Assembly: GCF_030272615.1 (NCBI RefSeq)
Contig: NC_081414.1
Coordinates: 236,468,733 to 236,532,732 of the forward strand
Reading direction: 5' to 3'
DNA length: 64,000 nucleotides
Origin: Cryptomeria japonica
Taxonomy: Eukaryota; Streptophyta; Pinopsida; Cupressales; Cupressaceae
The notes under the pieces were generated by a model. The model made no database searches. It had not been told where the DNA came from and worked only from the letters and a program-made list of their open reading frames with translations. Position numbers and translations under genes: made by a program. Below are positions 54,310 to 63,931 of this stretch, piece after piece; position 1 is the stretch's first letter, and the number at the start of each line of letters is the position of its first letter.

Positions 54310-54330
54310 TCAAGCTCTGGCTACATGCAA
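54310..54330 (-). promoter_or_regulatory. TATA box of the minus-strand LTR in the insertion
   Basis: The minus strand reads GCCTATATAAGGGGTGACCC. The palindrome-rich U3-like region lies upstream (54830-56874), and an R-like region lies downstream. The arrangement matches the TATA at 47022 in the LTR-like unit. Confidence 0.6.
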
Positions 54331-55072
54331 AACCCTAATTAGGGTTTGCCCAAAAGATTCTCCACACATGATGCAACAAGGTGGGAATCTCCAATTAATA
54401 ACCCATCATGCTCATATACAATTAATTCAAAAGTACCCAAAACAGCATCCATTGTGCATTAAATGCACCACCTCCTTCAAATTCGCCCAACACGCGTTGG
54501 ATATTCATCCATGCAAAAATCACCCCATTATGTCATAAATGATCCATCATTTCCACATTCGGCGACTGCATGCAAAAGGAATCTGCCATAAATTCAACAT
54601 GCAATGATCGGGTTGCCATTTGGTCAAATATTCTGGCAATGAATGCGCCACCATACTACCATGCGTTCAATAGATCCTTGCCATGCAAATGGACTTTGCC
54701 ATCGTATATCCGCTCCCGCACATCTGGAATTGTTGGAGAGGGAAAATTCGATTCAGGAAGAATTTTCTTGAAGTCTTCTCAACTTTCCTTGCTTGAAGAA
54801 GGTTTTTCATCGATTCTACACATTTCCTATTTTTTAGGAAAATTTCCAAATTAGGGTTCCACGGTCCAGGAGAGAGAAAATCCTCCTACGAATCCAAATC
54901 TGTAAAACTTTTGAAATTTGGATATGATTTGATGCCCGAGAATGGATTTTTCAAATTTTTCCCTGGAGGGGAAATTTCTTGTTCAGTTCATCCCTGATTC
55001 CTTCCTTGCCTTAGAAATTTTATGTTCAATTCATCCTTGGGTGTATTTCTTCCTTGCTTGGAATTTTGTCCT

Positions 55073-55215
55073 GAAGGAAGGAATTTCCAATACTTAGCCA
55101 AATTTTCATCTTTCTTGGAATTCTGTCGTGAAGGAAGGAATTTCCAACACTTAGTCAATTTTTCATCTTTCCTGGAAATATGTCCTGAAGGAAGGAATTT
55201 CCAATACTTATCCAA
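55073..55215. repeat. Tandem repeat, three units of 57-58 bp
   Basis: GAAGGAAGGAATTTCCAA starts at 55073, 55130 and 55188, followed by a conserved YACTTA and CAAATTTTCATC-like spacer. Confidence 0.93.
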
Positions 55216-55499
55216 ATTTTCACATGTCTCCTTTTCAACATCCCTATTTTTAGGGATCCTCCTAAAATTTAGGAGCCAGGTTCATTGGATGAAGAATTTC
55301 ACCTCGATTCTAAATCTATAAAAATTTCCATATTTGGCCGGGATTTGATGTCTAAAAATAGCATAACTGAAAATTCGCTCGAGGGGAATTCTTCTTTTTA
55401 TTTGTCCTTGACTCCTTGGATTCTGTGCCTTAGGCAAAATTTTAAATTCTTTGCTTGGACGAAATTTTTTTACCACGCCAAGGATTCATGAATTTTCTC

Positions 55500-55810
55500 T
55501 TTGTGAATGACTTCTTGGATTCAGCACCCCAGCTGAGACCTAGGCGCATTTTGGCTCTGTCCACGGAGAGGTGGATTATTGCACTTGTGAATTCATTCTT
55601 GGTTTTAGCGCCCCAGCCCTGACTTGGGCGCATTTTGGCTCTGTCCATGGAGAGGTGGATTATTGCACTTGTGAATTCATTCTTAGTTTTAGCGCCCCAA
55701 CCTTGACTTGGGCGCATTTTGGCTCTGTCCATGGAGAGGTGGATTATTGCACTTGTGAATGGCATCTTCAATTCAGCGCCCCAGCCTAGTCTTGGGCGCA
55801 TTTTCACCAC
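55500..55810. repeat. Tandem repeat, four units of exactly 84 bp
   Basis: GGCGCATTTTGGCTCTGTCC starts at 55543, 55627 and 55711, and the partial GGCGCATTTT at 55795; spacing is 84 bp each time. Each unit holds a palindrome, GCGCCCC...TTGGGCGC. Because 84 is a multiple of 3, open frames of 124 codons (minus) and 72 codons (plus) run through it. They have no other sign of being genes. Confidence 0.95.
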
Positions 55811-55858
55811 GTTCATGGATTCATGGATTTTTCCATCATTTCAGGCTCTTCGTTAGGA

Positions 55859-55948
55859 TATATATATGAAATATAACATTTAAGTATAAGTGGCATCTTC
55901 AATGTCTTTTTCCTTTCTTATACTTTAAGTTATATTTCATATATATTG
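55859..55948. repeat. Near-perfect hairpin, arms about 31 bp
   Basis: The left arm ATATATATGAAATATAAC...AGTATAAG (55859-55890) pairs with CTTATACT...GTTATATTTCATATATAT (about 55916-55946), with one bulge. The loop is about 27 bases. It could be a tiny foldback element or a small-RNA precursor. Confidence 0.85.
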
Positions 55949-56443
55949 TCAGGATGTTTGAGAGTGGTTTCAGGTCCATAGGAATCATAATGCAAATTCT
56001 GGATTTTGGAAGATCTTCCAAATTTCCAAACTTAGTCAAATTTCAGGCCATTTTCGGATCAGGATGACATTGGTGGATTGATGTGAATTTCTGGACTTGG
56101 ATGATCAAGCTTGCTTTCCTCTTCTGGAATAGGAGATCCAAACTTGGCCAAATTTTGACCACTGTCTGTGCTGAGATGCCACTTTGGGATTTTGAAGGTG
56201 GATTTTCCTGACTTAGAAGAATTTTGTGCCTTCCACTTCAGGGATGATTCTCATACTTAGCCATTTTAGACCCTTGCCTGTCTGCTTTCAACTTTCCAGA
56301 TTTAGAAGTGATTGTGCATGTTGATTCTTCGCTGTCTGCTAGCTTGATCCTGCCACAAATAGACTTTCCCGAAATAGAAACTTTCCAAAATGTCAGAGTT
56401 AGAGCCTAAAACAAGACGCAAGAATGACTTACTATAAATAGAA

Positions 56444-56541
56444 ACTTACTAAAAATAGTAAGTTTGATTTTTGGCAAAATGGTGACATTCTGGGACTCGA
56501 AAAAATCCCTAAAAAATAGGGACTTTCTAAAAATAGAAAGT
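56444..56541. repeat. Palindrome series with constant loop and changing stems
   Basis: ACTTACTAAAAATAGTAAGT (56444-56463), TCCCTAAAAAATAGGGA (56506-56522) and ACTTTCTAAAAATAGAAAGT (56522-56541) share a CTAAAAATAG centre while the stems differ and stay paired. Further members are TCCCTATTTTTAGGGA (55241-55256) and CTCCTAAAATTTAGGAG (55259-55275). Confidence 0.9.
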
Positions 56542-56874
56542 TGCTCCGTTTGGGCTCAAATTTTACTGGGAGGTCCCTTGAAGGGTCTTGATTCCAATCG
56601 TATGTTCAGTTTTTTCAAAACCCTAACAGAAACCCCCTAAAATCTAGGACAGAAGGCAGAAACCCTAAAATTCACAAAACGAGTCCTAGACTTAGCCGAA
56701 ATCGCTCAAACAAAAAGCAAATTTAATGAATATGACCCCCAAACACTTGCAAAGCGGATAGATTGACAAGACTGTTGCGAAAAGACCACAAAAACGCAAG
56801 CCCAAAAACCGGGAGGGCCTAAAAAACAGGGGGTCCCCATTTGCAATGGGGCGATGTGTGAAAACGTCACAACA

Positions 56875-58500
56875 TGTCCAATGAGAAACTCTTTTTTGGA
56901 GCTTATCTAAAACACCTTGCCAAAACCTACTATGCAACAAGCCCATAGCAATAGGGATACCTAGATACACAAAGGGAAGAGCACCGATCTGAAATCTAAG
57001 AATCCGAGCAATCTTGGTCTGAATAAGATTAGGAGTATTACAAAAGAAAACAAAGGATTTGCGCTCGTTAATCTTTTAACCAAAAGTTGCCAAGTAAATA
57101 TCCAAAGTCCTCCTTAAATTGACAGCTTCATTCACTCTTGCTAAGCCCATGAAAACAATATCATCCACAAACTGTAAATGGGAGTGGGGAAGCAAGCTAT
57201 TACCCCAACTGTAGTCTTGACTCAACCCTTGCCTCACATGAGATTTGATAAGTCTCCCTAAGCCTTTAGCCATTAGAATAAATAAATATGGTGAAAGAGG
57301 ATCTTTTTGGCGAAGGCCTCGAGAAGCTCCAAAGGGCTCAAAATTAATGAGAATAGAGAAAGAGAAGGAGGTGACACAACTCATGACCCATCTGATCCAC
57401 TCATTGTCGAACTCAAAAGCCTTAAAAACCTTGTGCAAAAATCTCCTATTGACACGATCATAGGCTTTGGTAGTATCCAACTCGATAAACATAAGCCTTC
57501 TACTTGGAGGGTGCCATGGAATGAATAGCCTCAGCTACAACAACCCCATCCAAAATTTGCCTACTAGCAACAAAATCTCGTTGCTCCTCTGAAATTAAAG
57601 AACGAAGCCACGGTTTAACTCTCTCTACAATCAGCTTAGTAATAATTTTGTAGACTACATTTCATAAGGCTATAGGTCTAAAGAGGTCCAAAGAATCGGT
57701 TCCTCTTTTTGGGATAAGGGCATGGAATGTAACATTCATGGCTCTTAACATTTGCTTACTCTTTTGGGATTCTAAAAGCACCTATAGAAGATCCAGCTTG
57801 AGAATATCCCAAAACTGTTGGTAAAACTCAACTAAAAAAATCATCCGGACTAGGGGCTTTCCCCTTCTTAATTTGAAACACAATCCCCTCTAGTTCATCC
57901 AAAGTGATAGGTTTGGTCAACAAATCATTCATCCCATTGGAAACAAACGAGGGAATACACTCCAAAATAAGATCCTCCTTTGCCAGAGGAGTTTCTTCAG
58001 TAAACAGAGCGGAGTGGTAGCAAGTGATTTGACTTGAAATTGCCCTGTAAGAAGAGTAATGATTCCCATCAGATGATTTGAGAGAGGAAATGAGGTTCCC
58101 TTGCCTCCTTATCCTTAACAATGTTACGGAAAAAAGCAGTGTTTCTATCTCCTCCCTATAACCAATCAATACGATTCTTCTACTTTGAAAAGATTTCTTC
58201 TTACAACTTGTATTCCTCCGATTCTTTCATGGGAGCTGCCTCTAATACAATGGATTCCTCTGTTAAGCCTTGATCTCGAATTTGACCAGTAATGTCATCT
58301 AGACAAGATTGGGCATTTGCTTTAGCCATAAAAACATTACCAAAGTGCTGCATATTCCATCTTTTTAGCATGAACTTAACATATTGAAACCTCTTGATAA
58401 ACGAGTACATAGTTATACTAAATGTAGGTTTCCCTTTTACCCACCATTCTGAAATAAACTCTTGTAAAGAAGAGTCTTGAAGACACATAAGTTGGAATTT
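56875..58500 (-). pseudogene. LINE ORF2 reverse transcriptase (decayed)
   Basis: Minus frames at 58488-58201, 58169-57828, 57492-57076 and 56970-56875 are consecutive pieces of one RT. Motifs seen: ITLDELEGIVFQIKKGKAPS before the fingers, MFIELDTTKAYDRVNRRFLH (motif A), RGLRQKDPLSPYLFILMAKG (motif B) and LQFVDDIVFMG (catalytic box, V-D-D where F-A-D-D is usual). The last piece ends YLGIPIAMGLLHSRFWQGVL and KLQKRVSHWT, at the insertion edge. There are several stops and shifts. This enzyme copies LINE RNA at the nicked target. Confidence 0.9.
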
Positions 58501-58539
58501 GAAAGAAGAATTGAAGAGAGAAGTTTAAAATATGATTGG

Positions 58540-59207
58540 CTAATGGTTTGAGCCTTTCCAATCAAGAATCTTTGGGTTGGTGGACCATCTATTTCCAATC
58601 CAAAAATTAGACATAAGGAACTTAACTAGCGCCTCATAGATAGCCTCAACACCCCACCTCCTATTATTCCAAGTAAACAAGCCATTAGATGGCAAGTTCA
58701 AAAAATGAACATTCCCCCTCAGGAGCTTGGAAGAATGCTCAAGCCTACTAGAGCCTCCCCTCTTTTCCTCCATACTAGAAACTACATTGAAATCCCTTGC
58801 GAGGACCCAAGGAAGATAAGGAGCTAGGGATCTAAGCATCTTGATGTGGGATCAGAGCGAGGACTAAAGATTAGTGAGAGCATAAACATTGTTAAGGAGA
58901 TTGACTTCACCAGATTCCAAACTTGAGGCAACCATAGACAAAGAAGATCTACTAGAGATCCACCACATTGGAGTAACTTTGCAAGGGTCCTAGAGACAAG
59001 CAACATCACTTGAATTGTCTTGAGCCCAATGTACTGCAATTGGCCTCTAGCCCAAATCTTGGAAGCCAAAGTCACCATACCTTCCATAGACATCTTAATC
59101 TCATGAATGAAGACAACATTTGGAGAATGAAATTTGACAAAATCTTGAATAGCCTTTTGTTTAGGGATGCTATTGAAATCTATTAGATTCCATGAGAGAA
59201 CTATCAT
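58540..59207 (-). pseudogene. LINE ORF2 endonuclease domain (decayed)
   Basis: The minus strand from 59207 reads MIVLSWNLIDFNSIPKQKAI with WN of the APE-type endonuclease, then VVFIHEIKMS (catalytic Glu), and later LPWVLARDFNVVSSMEEKRG (GDFN box as RDFN). The domain is split by a frameshift near 58830. It nicks target DNA in L1-type elements; this copy is probably inactive. Confidence 0.88.
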
Positions 59208-59299
59208 TTTTGAGATGAAGAGAAGTGTGAATCAATGGCTTTCATTGATCCAAACTCAACCAAAGTCTCACGAATTGATTTCACTTTCTCTTAATCCTT

Positions 59300-60488
59300 T
59301 TAACTACCCACCTTAGGAGCCTTATCAGGAACACCCTTTTTGGGAGTCTTTTGTTGTAACCCCAAGGTAGGCAGGGTTCCCTTACTTTTTCCAATATCTT
59401 GGACATCCTTTTCTACATTAGCTGCAATACTAACCAAACTTGAGCCATTGTTCACTTCTTTGCACCCACTTGTCTCTACCATGCTAGAAGTCAACAAGGG
59501 AATATCTGTATCGATTTGGGAATCTAGGCCTCCAACTTGTGAACCAATAGGGCAAATGTCGTCATTCTCTACAACTATTTGTTCCACCCCCATAGGATCT
59601 TGGCCAATAGGCATTCATATGGCATTCTCTTCAAACTGACCTAAATCTTTTAGAGCATCAAATCTATTAAAAAAACTCATCATTCTGCTTATCCTTCAAA
59701 GTTCTCTTCTACCCTCTTCCCTCATTTAGGACCTTGATTGGGATAAAACTCTCTTTATCTTCCACCACAGTTGCTTTTCCTTTATCCTGTTTAGGTAGTG
59801 GGTGAGACAACCCATTACTTGAGGTCCTTATAGGGTTAGCTTTCAGGCACATCCGTTGTAAATGCCCATATTCATGACAAATCCAACAACGAAATAGGAT
59901 AGTTTCATAGTCAATATGTTGGATCCTTGAAGTGGATCCCAACCGAATTTCCATATAACTTGGTGATGGCTGGCTTAAATCAATTCAATACAGACACGAG
60001 CATAATTGATTACTTTTTTGTGCATAATTTGCTACGACGAGCTCACAGGTTTTCCAAGCAGTAGTGTAGCCGAGCGAAGAATGTCGTGTTTGTAAAATTC
60101 CAACAGGAACCTCGGAAGCCATACCCAAACTGGAACCCTAGATGGAAGCTCCTTTGTAGGGTTGAATCCTACTTCCCACGGTTTAATGAAAAACCCAACT
60201 TGATTATTAAAGTAAGGCCCTCCTTCAAAAGCTCTATTTCTATTTGAAATGCTTGAAAAGACCACAAGAAAATAGCTATTGGCCGCCAACATCACCTCCG
60301 TTTCGACTTTTGGATTCCATGTGTGACGAGCCCATGATTCCAAAAAGGGTAATGACACCTGAATCCCCATGAACTTACAAATCAAGTTGTGATTGGTTAA
60401 ATAATTGACATCCTCCACAATATCAAGTTGAATCACAAGCACAAACCTGTGTTTCTTATTTTTAACAATAAGGAATCCCCACTCCATT
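59300..60488 (-). pseudogene. LINE ORF1: DUF4283-like domain and zinc knuckle
   Basis: Minus frames give, in order, MEWGFLIVKNKKHRFVLVIQ to PSRVPVWVWLPRFLLEFYKH (60487-60032; the DUF4283-type fold of plant LINE ORF1), then CWICHEYGHLQRMC (about 59890-59850; CCHC zinc knuckle, C-x2-C-x4-H-x4-C), then a low-complexity tail to 59300. Frames are broken near 60030 and 59700. ORF1 proteins bind LINE RNA. The N-terminus of this ORF1 lies at 61809-61620, beyond an inserted LINE fragment. Confidence 0.85.
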
Positions 60489-60499
60489 TTGTTCTAAGC

Positions 60500-60832
60500 A
60501 ATATAGAGGTGGGCATTTGTGAGCATCTAAATACAAAGTTGATTGAGAAAAAGGGCGATTCTTTCAATGTCATTCGGGTGCTTATTTCTAATTCTGCCCC
60601 CAGTTGGAAATCATAAATGTGGCTTGGTCGGATTTGGGAGAAACTTAAAGATATGGACTTCTCCATTAAGCACGTGTATTGGGAAGTCAATAGAGATGCT
60701 GACTTCCTCTCTAATTGTGCCATTGATCAGGATATCTCGGAGATTATTTCCGACTCTGCAGCTAGTTGGGACGATCTGTCCTTGGTTGTTGCCGAAACAG
60801 GCTCATGGGATATATCCGTCCAACGTGATTGA
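60500..60832 (+). pseudogene. LINE RNase H C-terminal fragment
   Basis: Frames at 60543-60616 and 60617-60832 encode NTKLIEKKGDSFNVIRVLIS and, after a TAA, RIWEKLKDMDFSIKHVYWEV then NRDADFLSNCAIDQD. The latter matches the H-x-R/W-E-x-N-x-x-A-D end of plant LINE RNase H domains. An in-frame stop separates them. It ends at TGA 60830-60832. Confidence 0.75.
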
Positions 60833-60995
60833 CATAAAATTGACATTTGGGTGCCGGAGGATCTACTTTGTGCGATCCTAAGATCTCTTGCCTACAAATT
60901 GGATTTGGTAATCCCTGTGGTTATCATTGCTCGCAGAATGGTGGCTTTATTTAAACAGGGCCCAATAAACTCATATGTAGAATAACGAGTAGATC

Positions 60996-61545
60996 ATGGC
61001 GGGCTTTGCGGGTTCAACAAAATTTATCATGATTCTACAGTGTGGTTGTGCATGTGATCAAGGCTCCATTGCAGAGCAGCTCAAGGAGGTTTTTGTGCAG
61101 AATGGTGATGTGGAAGAGGAGGTTGTGAAGAAGATTATTGGGGAGAAGCGTCTGTTTGGAGATCATTCTCACAATGGAGTTCTTTTGGAGCACTTTGTCT
61201 ATAACATAGCTTGCACCACTAGAGATTTTTTATGCTACAGAGAGAGCTATTAGGAGAATGGTGGTGCCCGGGTTGCAAGAAGTTGCAGTGGATGCTTTGA
61301 GGGAGCTGAATCCCATAGCATATTTTGGTCTGGTTGCAGATGCTTTTCTTGTGGAGGATCTTCTTGCTGATGGCAACAAAATTGACATGATCAAAGTATT
61401 GAGGGATGGTATTTGTAGCAACAATCTTGAGACCTATGAATATATGATGTTTGAAAACGAGAGTCTATTCCCCTCTGAACAGATTGAAAGAACGCAAGAA
61501 GTCATAGAGGCTATTCCGACTCTGCTGTTCTCTGTGTGTGCTTAA
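60996..61545 (+). pseudogene. Unknown extra ORF downstream of LINE RNase H (frameshifted)
   Basis: An ATG at 60996 opens an 85-codon frame (MAGFAGSTKFIMILQCGCAC, then VFVQNGDVEEEVVKKIIGEK). Near 61235-61258 the frame shifts, and the sequence goes on for about 95 codons (LREL, PIAYFGLVADAFLVEDLLAD, ending LLFSVCA-stop). Together that is about 180 residues, acidic, with no recognisable domain. It lies between RNase H and the poly(A) tail, where LINEs usually have only a 3'UTR. It may be a transduced host exon or a third LINE ORF. Confidence 0.5.
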
Positions 61546-61613
61546 TATGTAATGTTTTTGAATGAATCGAATGGTAGCTACCCCCAGGTAGCAAGTTGCT
61601 AAAAAAAAAAACC

Positions 61614-61809
61614 CGCGTTCACTCCTTGCAAGGTATCCATTCTCCTTCAAAGGCTGAAAATCTCTATTTTGAAAAGAGCTTTCCCCGATTACAGCCTTAT
61701 TTATCCCCATACTAGGGTTTGCTTGCATGGTTGGTGTTGAGCTTCCCCCAACCAGAACATCTTTGAAAGAAAGACTCTGTGCTTGAGAAGAATCTCTAGG
61801 TAGGGCCAT
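61614..61809 (-). pseudogene. LINE ORF1 N-terminus
   Basis: The minus strand from ATG 61809 reads MALPRDSSQAQSLSFKDVLV then GGSSTPTMQ, typical of plant LINE ORF1 starts (the SF(K/A)DVL motif). It runs to YLARSERG at the insertion edge near 61614. The 5'UTR continues to about 62215, which would be close to the LINE 5' end. With both insertions removed the LINE would be about 5.6-5.8 kb long, near full length. Confidence 0.75.
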
Positions 61810-62165
61810 GCAAAACCCCACTGAAGGAAAAAGAAAAAAATCAAGGAGCCCATGATCGAAACCCAAATCGATAACCACCCAAAAGCTTAAAAAATGCAAA
61901 GCAACATATGGGGATATAAGCTCCGCCTTGTCCCAAAACCAAGCTTTGCAGAGGCCAAGGCAAACACAATCTTTACCAGCTGCAGGGAAAAGAACCGGAA
62001 ATGGTCCAAACACAGCAACTCAGGGCCAAAACCATCCACAATCTGCTAAAAACATGCCAAAAAAGCTCTAAGCTTCACCAAGAAGCAGCACTACCCTCAG
62101 CCCCATACAGCCTCAGCCAAATGCCCCCGTCACAGTCCCCAATTGCAGCACCAGTAAAGAAAAAC

Positions 62166-62194
62166 ACATGGCTAGGATAAATCCTAGCCTGTGT
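62166..62194. repeat. Short perfect hairpin near LINE 5' end
   Basis: GGCTAGGAT-AA-ATCCTAGCC (62170-62189) has 9-bp perfect arms. CACA and TGTG outside them extend the stem past one mismatch. It lies in the presumed 5'UTR or at the start of the minus-strand LINE. Confidence 0.85.
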
Positions 62195-62219
62195 GGGAAA
62201 GAGAAGACTCAGACGCTAA

Positions 62220-63513
62220 GAAATCCATCGTTTCAACATTACATGGAGTTTTAAGTAGTGGAAATTAATGTGAATTTCCTCAATAAAAACAGAATCTTCA
62301 ACGCTTGAAAGCACTAGCTTCTACAAAGAGAAGTGCTGAGGGAGGCCTGGGATCTCAACATTCATTCTAAGCATTTGAAACTAGTGCCAGGGTGTGAGGG
62401 CAGGTTGGTGACATCATCAGTTAAACATTTTTGATTATTTATTTATTATTCTGATTGATAGGACTACTTCCAACCTCTATCTGATAATAAGCCCCTTGAA
62501 AATGAACTAAGTGTTTTTCAAGGGTAAGGAGTCAATTAAATAGTTCATATATTAAAAGTTGCGAAACTTATATTAGGTAATTTGAACTTGGCTTCCAATA
62601 AAAGCAAAACATTATAAATTAAGAGTTACAGTTCTAATATTATTTCCCTAGCACTTTCAAGTACAAAGAGAATAAGGAGAAATTGGTGACATAATTGCTT
62701 AGGTTTGTTGATAATTTATTTATTGATCTGGTTTAGAGGACTACTGCGAACCTCTTGGCATCTTGCTAAGAACAGGCTTCAGGAAAACAAACAAAAAGCT
62801 TTTGGCAAGGGAACAGACTAGCTCTGATAAAGTATAGCTTGCATTATTTGCTGACATGATAACTATATTTTGGGAATTGGCATTGATTGTCTAATTGAAA
62901 TATTTTCCCAGGGGACCGTTCCTACTTCATTAAAATATGGACTGAAATAATTCAATTGTTTCTTTGGAACTCACTGGCAGCCATAACTAAAATGACTTGC
63001 ATTGTGTCCACACCAGAAAATTGATGAAACTATAATCTATGTACACCAACAAAACGTGAACTGCTATATTCCAAGTAGATTCGAAAGACGTTTTGTTTGC
63101 ACAATGGTCACTATAGCTTATGCTGCTAAAGTATCTGATCTACACATCATATGTACACCAAATAATGGGAAATAGAATTTACTTCAAAGGAAATGTAAGT
63201 GATGAACATTATATAGGAGGTAGACTTTAATTGAAAGTATTGGCTTCTGCTATGCGGTAAGAGAGGTTAGTAGTGATCTCAATCGCTCTGACTGAAAGCA
63301 ATTCAACCCAACTCTTGCCAAGACATGGCTGCACAAAATTAAGTATTGTAAGTTGATCAATACAGTTACTATATCTATGATAACATTGAAATAATTAATT
63401 TGAAATTGGTATATTTTTTAAGCAAAAGTTCGACAAAAAGAGATGCAGCACTTGAATTGTGCAGTCTTGCAATTTAAAAAAATCTTTATATAACAATTTT
63501 ATTGTCCTTGCAG
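62220..63513. other. Intron-like interval, nothing recognised
   Basis: No coding, RNA or repeat feature was identified in this AT-rich stretch between the LINE 5' end and the possible exons at the right edge. Confidence 0.5.
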
Positions 63514-63613
63514 CCAAGAATTATCTAAAATGTTTAATGGATTTACTGCTCCATCTGAAATTGCCTCTGTATCTATAGTTACTGGAACAAGTGTGACAAC
63601 TTTGATGAGCTTA
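63514..63613 (+). CDS. Possible internal exon of an unidentified gene
   Basis: It is bounded by an acceptor, TTGTCCTTGCAG (ends 63513), and a donor, TTA/GTACGT (63613/63614). The phase with one leading base is open for 33 codons (QELSKMFNGFTAPSEIASVS, then IVTGTSVTTLMSL). It joins in phase to the possible exon at 63932. I do not recognise the protein. A chance open frame of this length is not rare, so confidence is low. Confidence 0.3.
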
Positions 63614-63931
63614 GTACGTCAATGTCATTAAATTGCTTGATTTCATTACCTTTATGAATTGGTACTTGCCATCTGTTATGAATTCATTTAGGTTTGAATG
63701 TATTTGTGCCGTGACTTGGTTTATTTTTAATTTTGTACTTATAAAGCACTACTTGTCATGTGATAGCAAAGGTAAAAATGCTTGTAGTCCATTACAATTT
63801 TTGCAACTATATGAATTAGGGTTATGTTGTTTCCTCTAAAATATTCTATTTATCAGCTGAATGCATTCTTATTCCCAAGAAATGTTTTTTGCATTTCAAA
63901 TGTTTTATTATTAGTCTACATACCTTCCTAG

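Larger units (their letters stand above)
49739..56874 (-). mobile_element. LTR-type insertion of about 7.1 kb inside the LINE
   Basis: LINE ORF2 homology stops after KRVSHWT at 56875 and resumes at ELPLSNAE near 49735, so the DNA between is inserted. On the minus strand it begins TGTTGTGACGTTTTCACACA, related to the start of the 41222-47887 unit. It contains palindromes, a 57-bp and an 84-bp tandem repeat, a TATA box near 54325 and more LTR-like sequence at 49740-50600. The left end is unclear (CGATGGGGG near 49736), and no matching target duplication for TGTCC (56875-56879) was found. It may be a composite of two elements. No gag or pol was recognised inside. Confidence 0.6.
60489..61613 (+). 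mobile_element. 5'-truncated plus-strand LINE inserted in LINE ORF1
   Basis: This plus-strand DNA interrupts the minus ORF1 between LARSERG (61640-61615) and KMEWGFLIV (60490). It ends in an A11 tail at about 61602-61612 after GGTAGCAAGTTGCT, the classic LINE 3' end. It contains the end of an RNase H domain (60500-60832) and then an extra ORF (60996-61545). The CACTCC words beside both junctions may be remnants of a target duplication. Confidence 0.8.

Noticed and set aside
54988-55321. Open frames on both strands through the 57-bp repeats
   Set aside because: 57 is a multiple of three, so frames stay open by repetition; no conserved start or domain.
55442-55816. 124-codon minus frame with repeated MRPSQGWGAK
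   Set aside because: Product of the 84-bp tandem repeat, whose length is a multiple of three; the plus strand is open too, and no start context or homology is seen.
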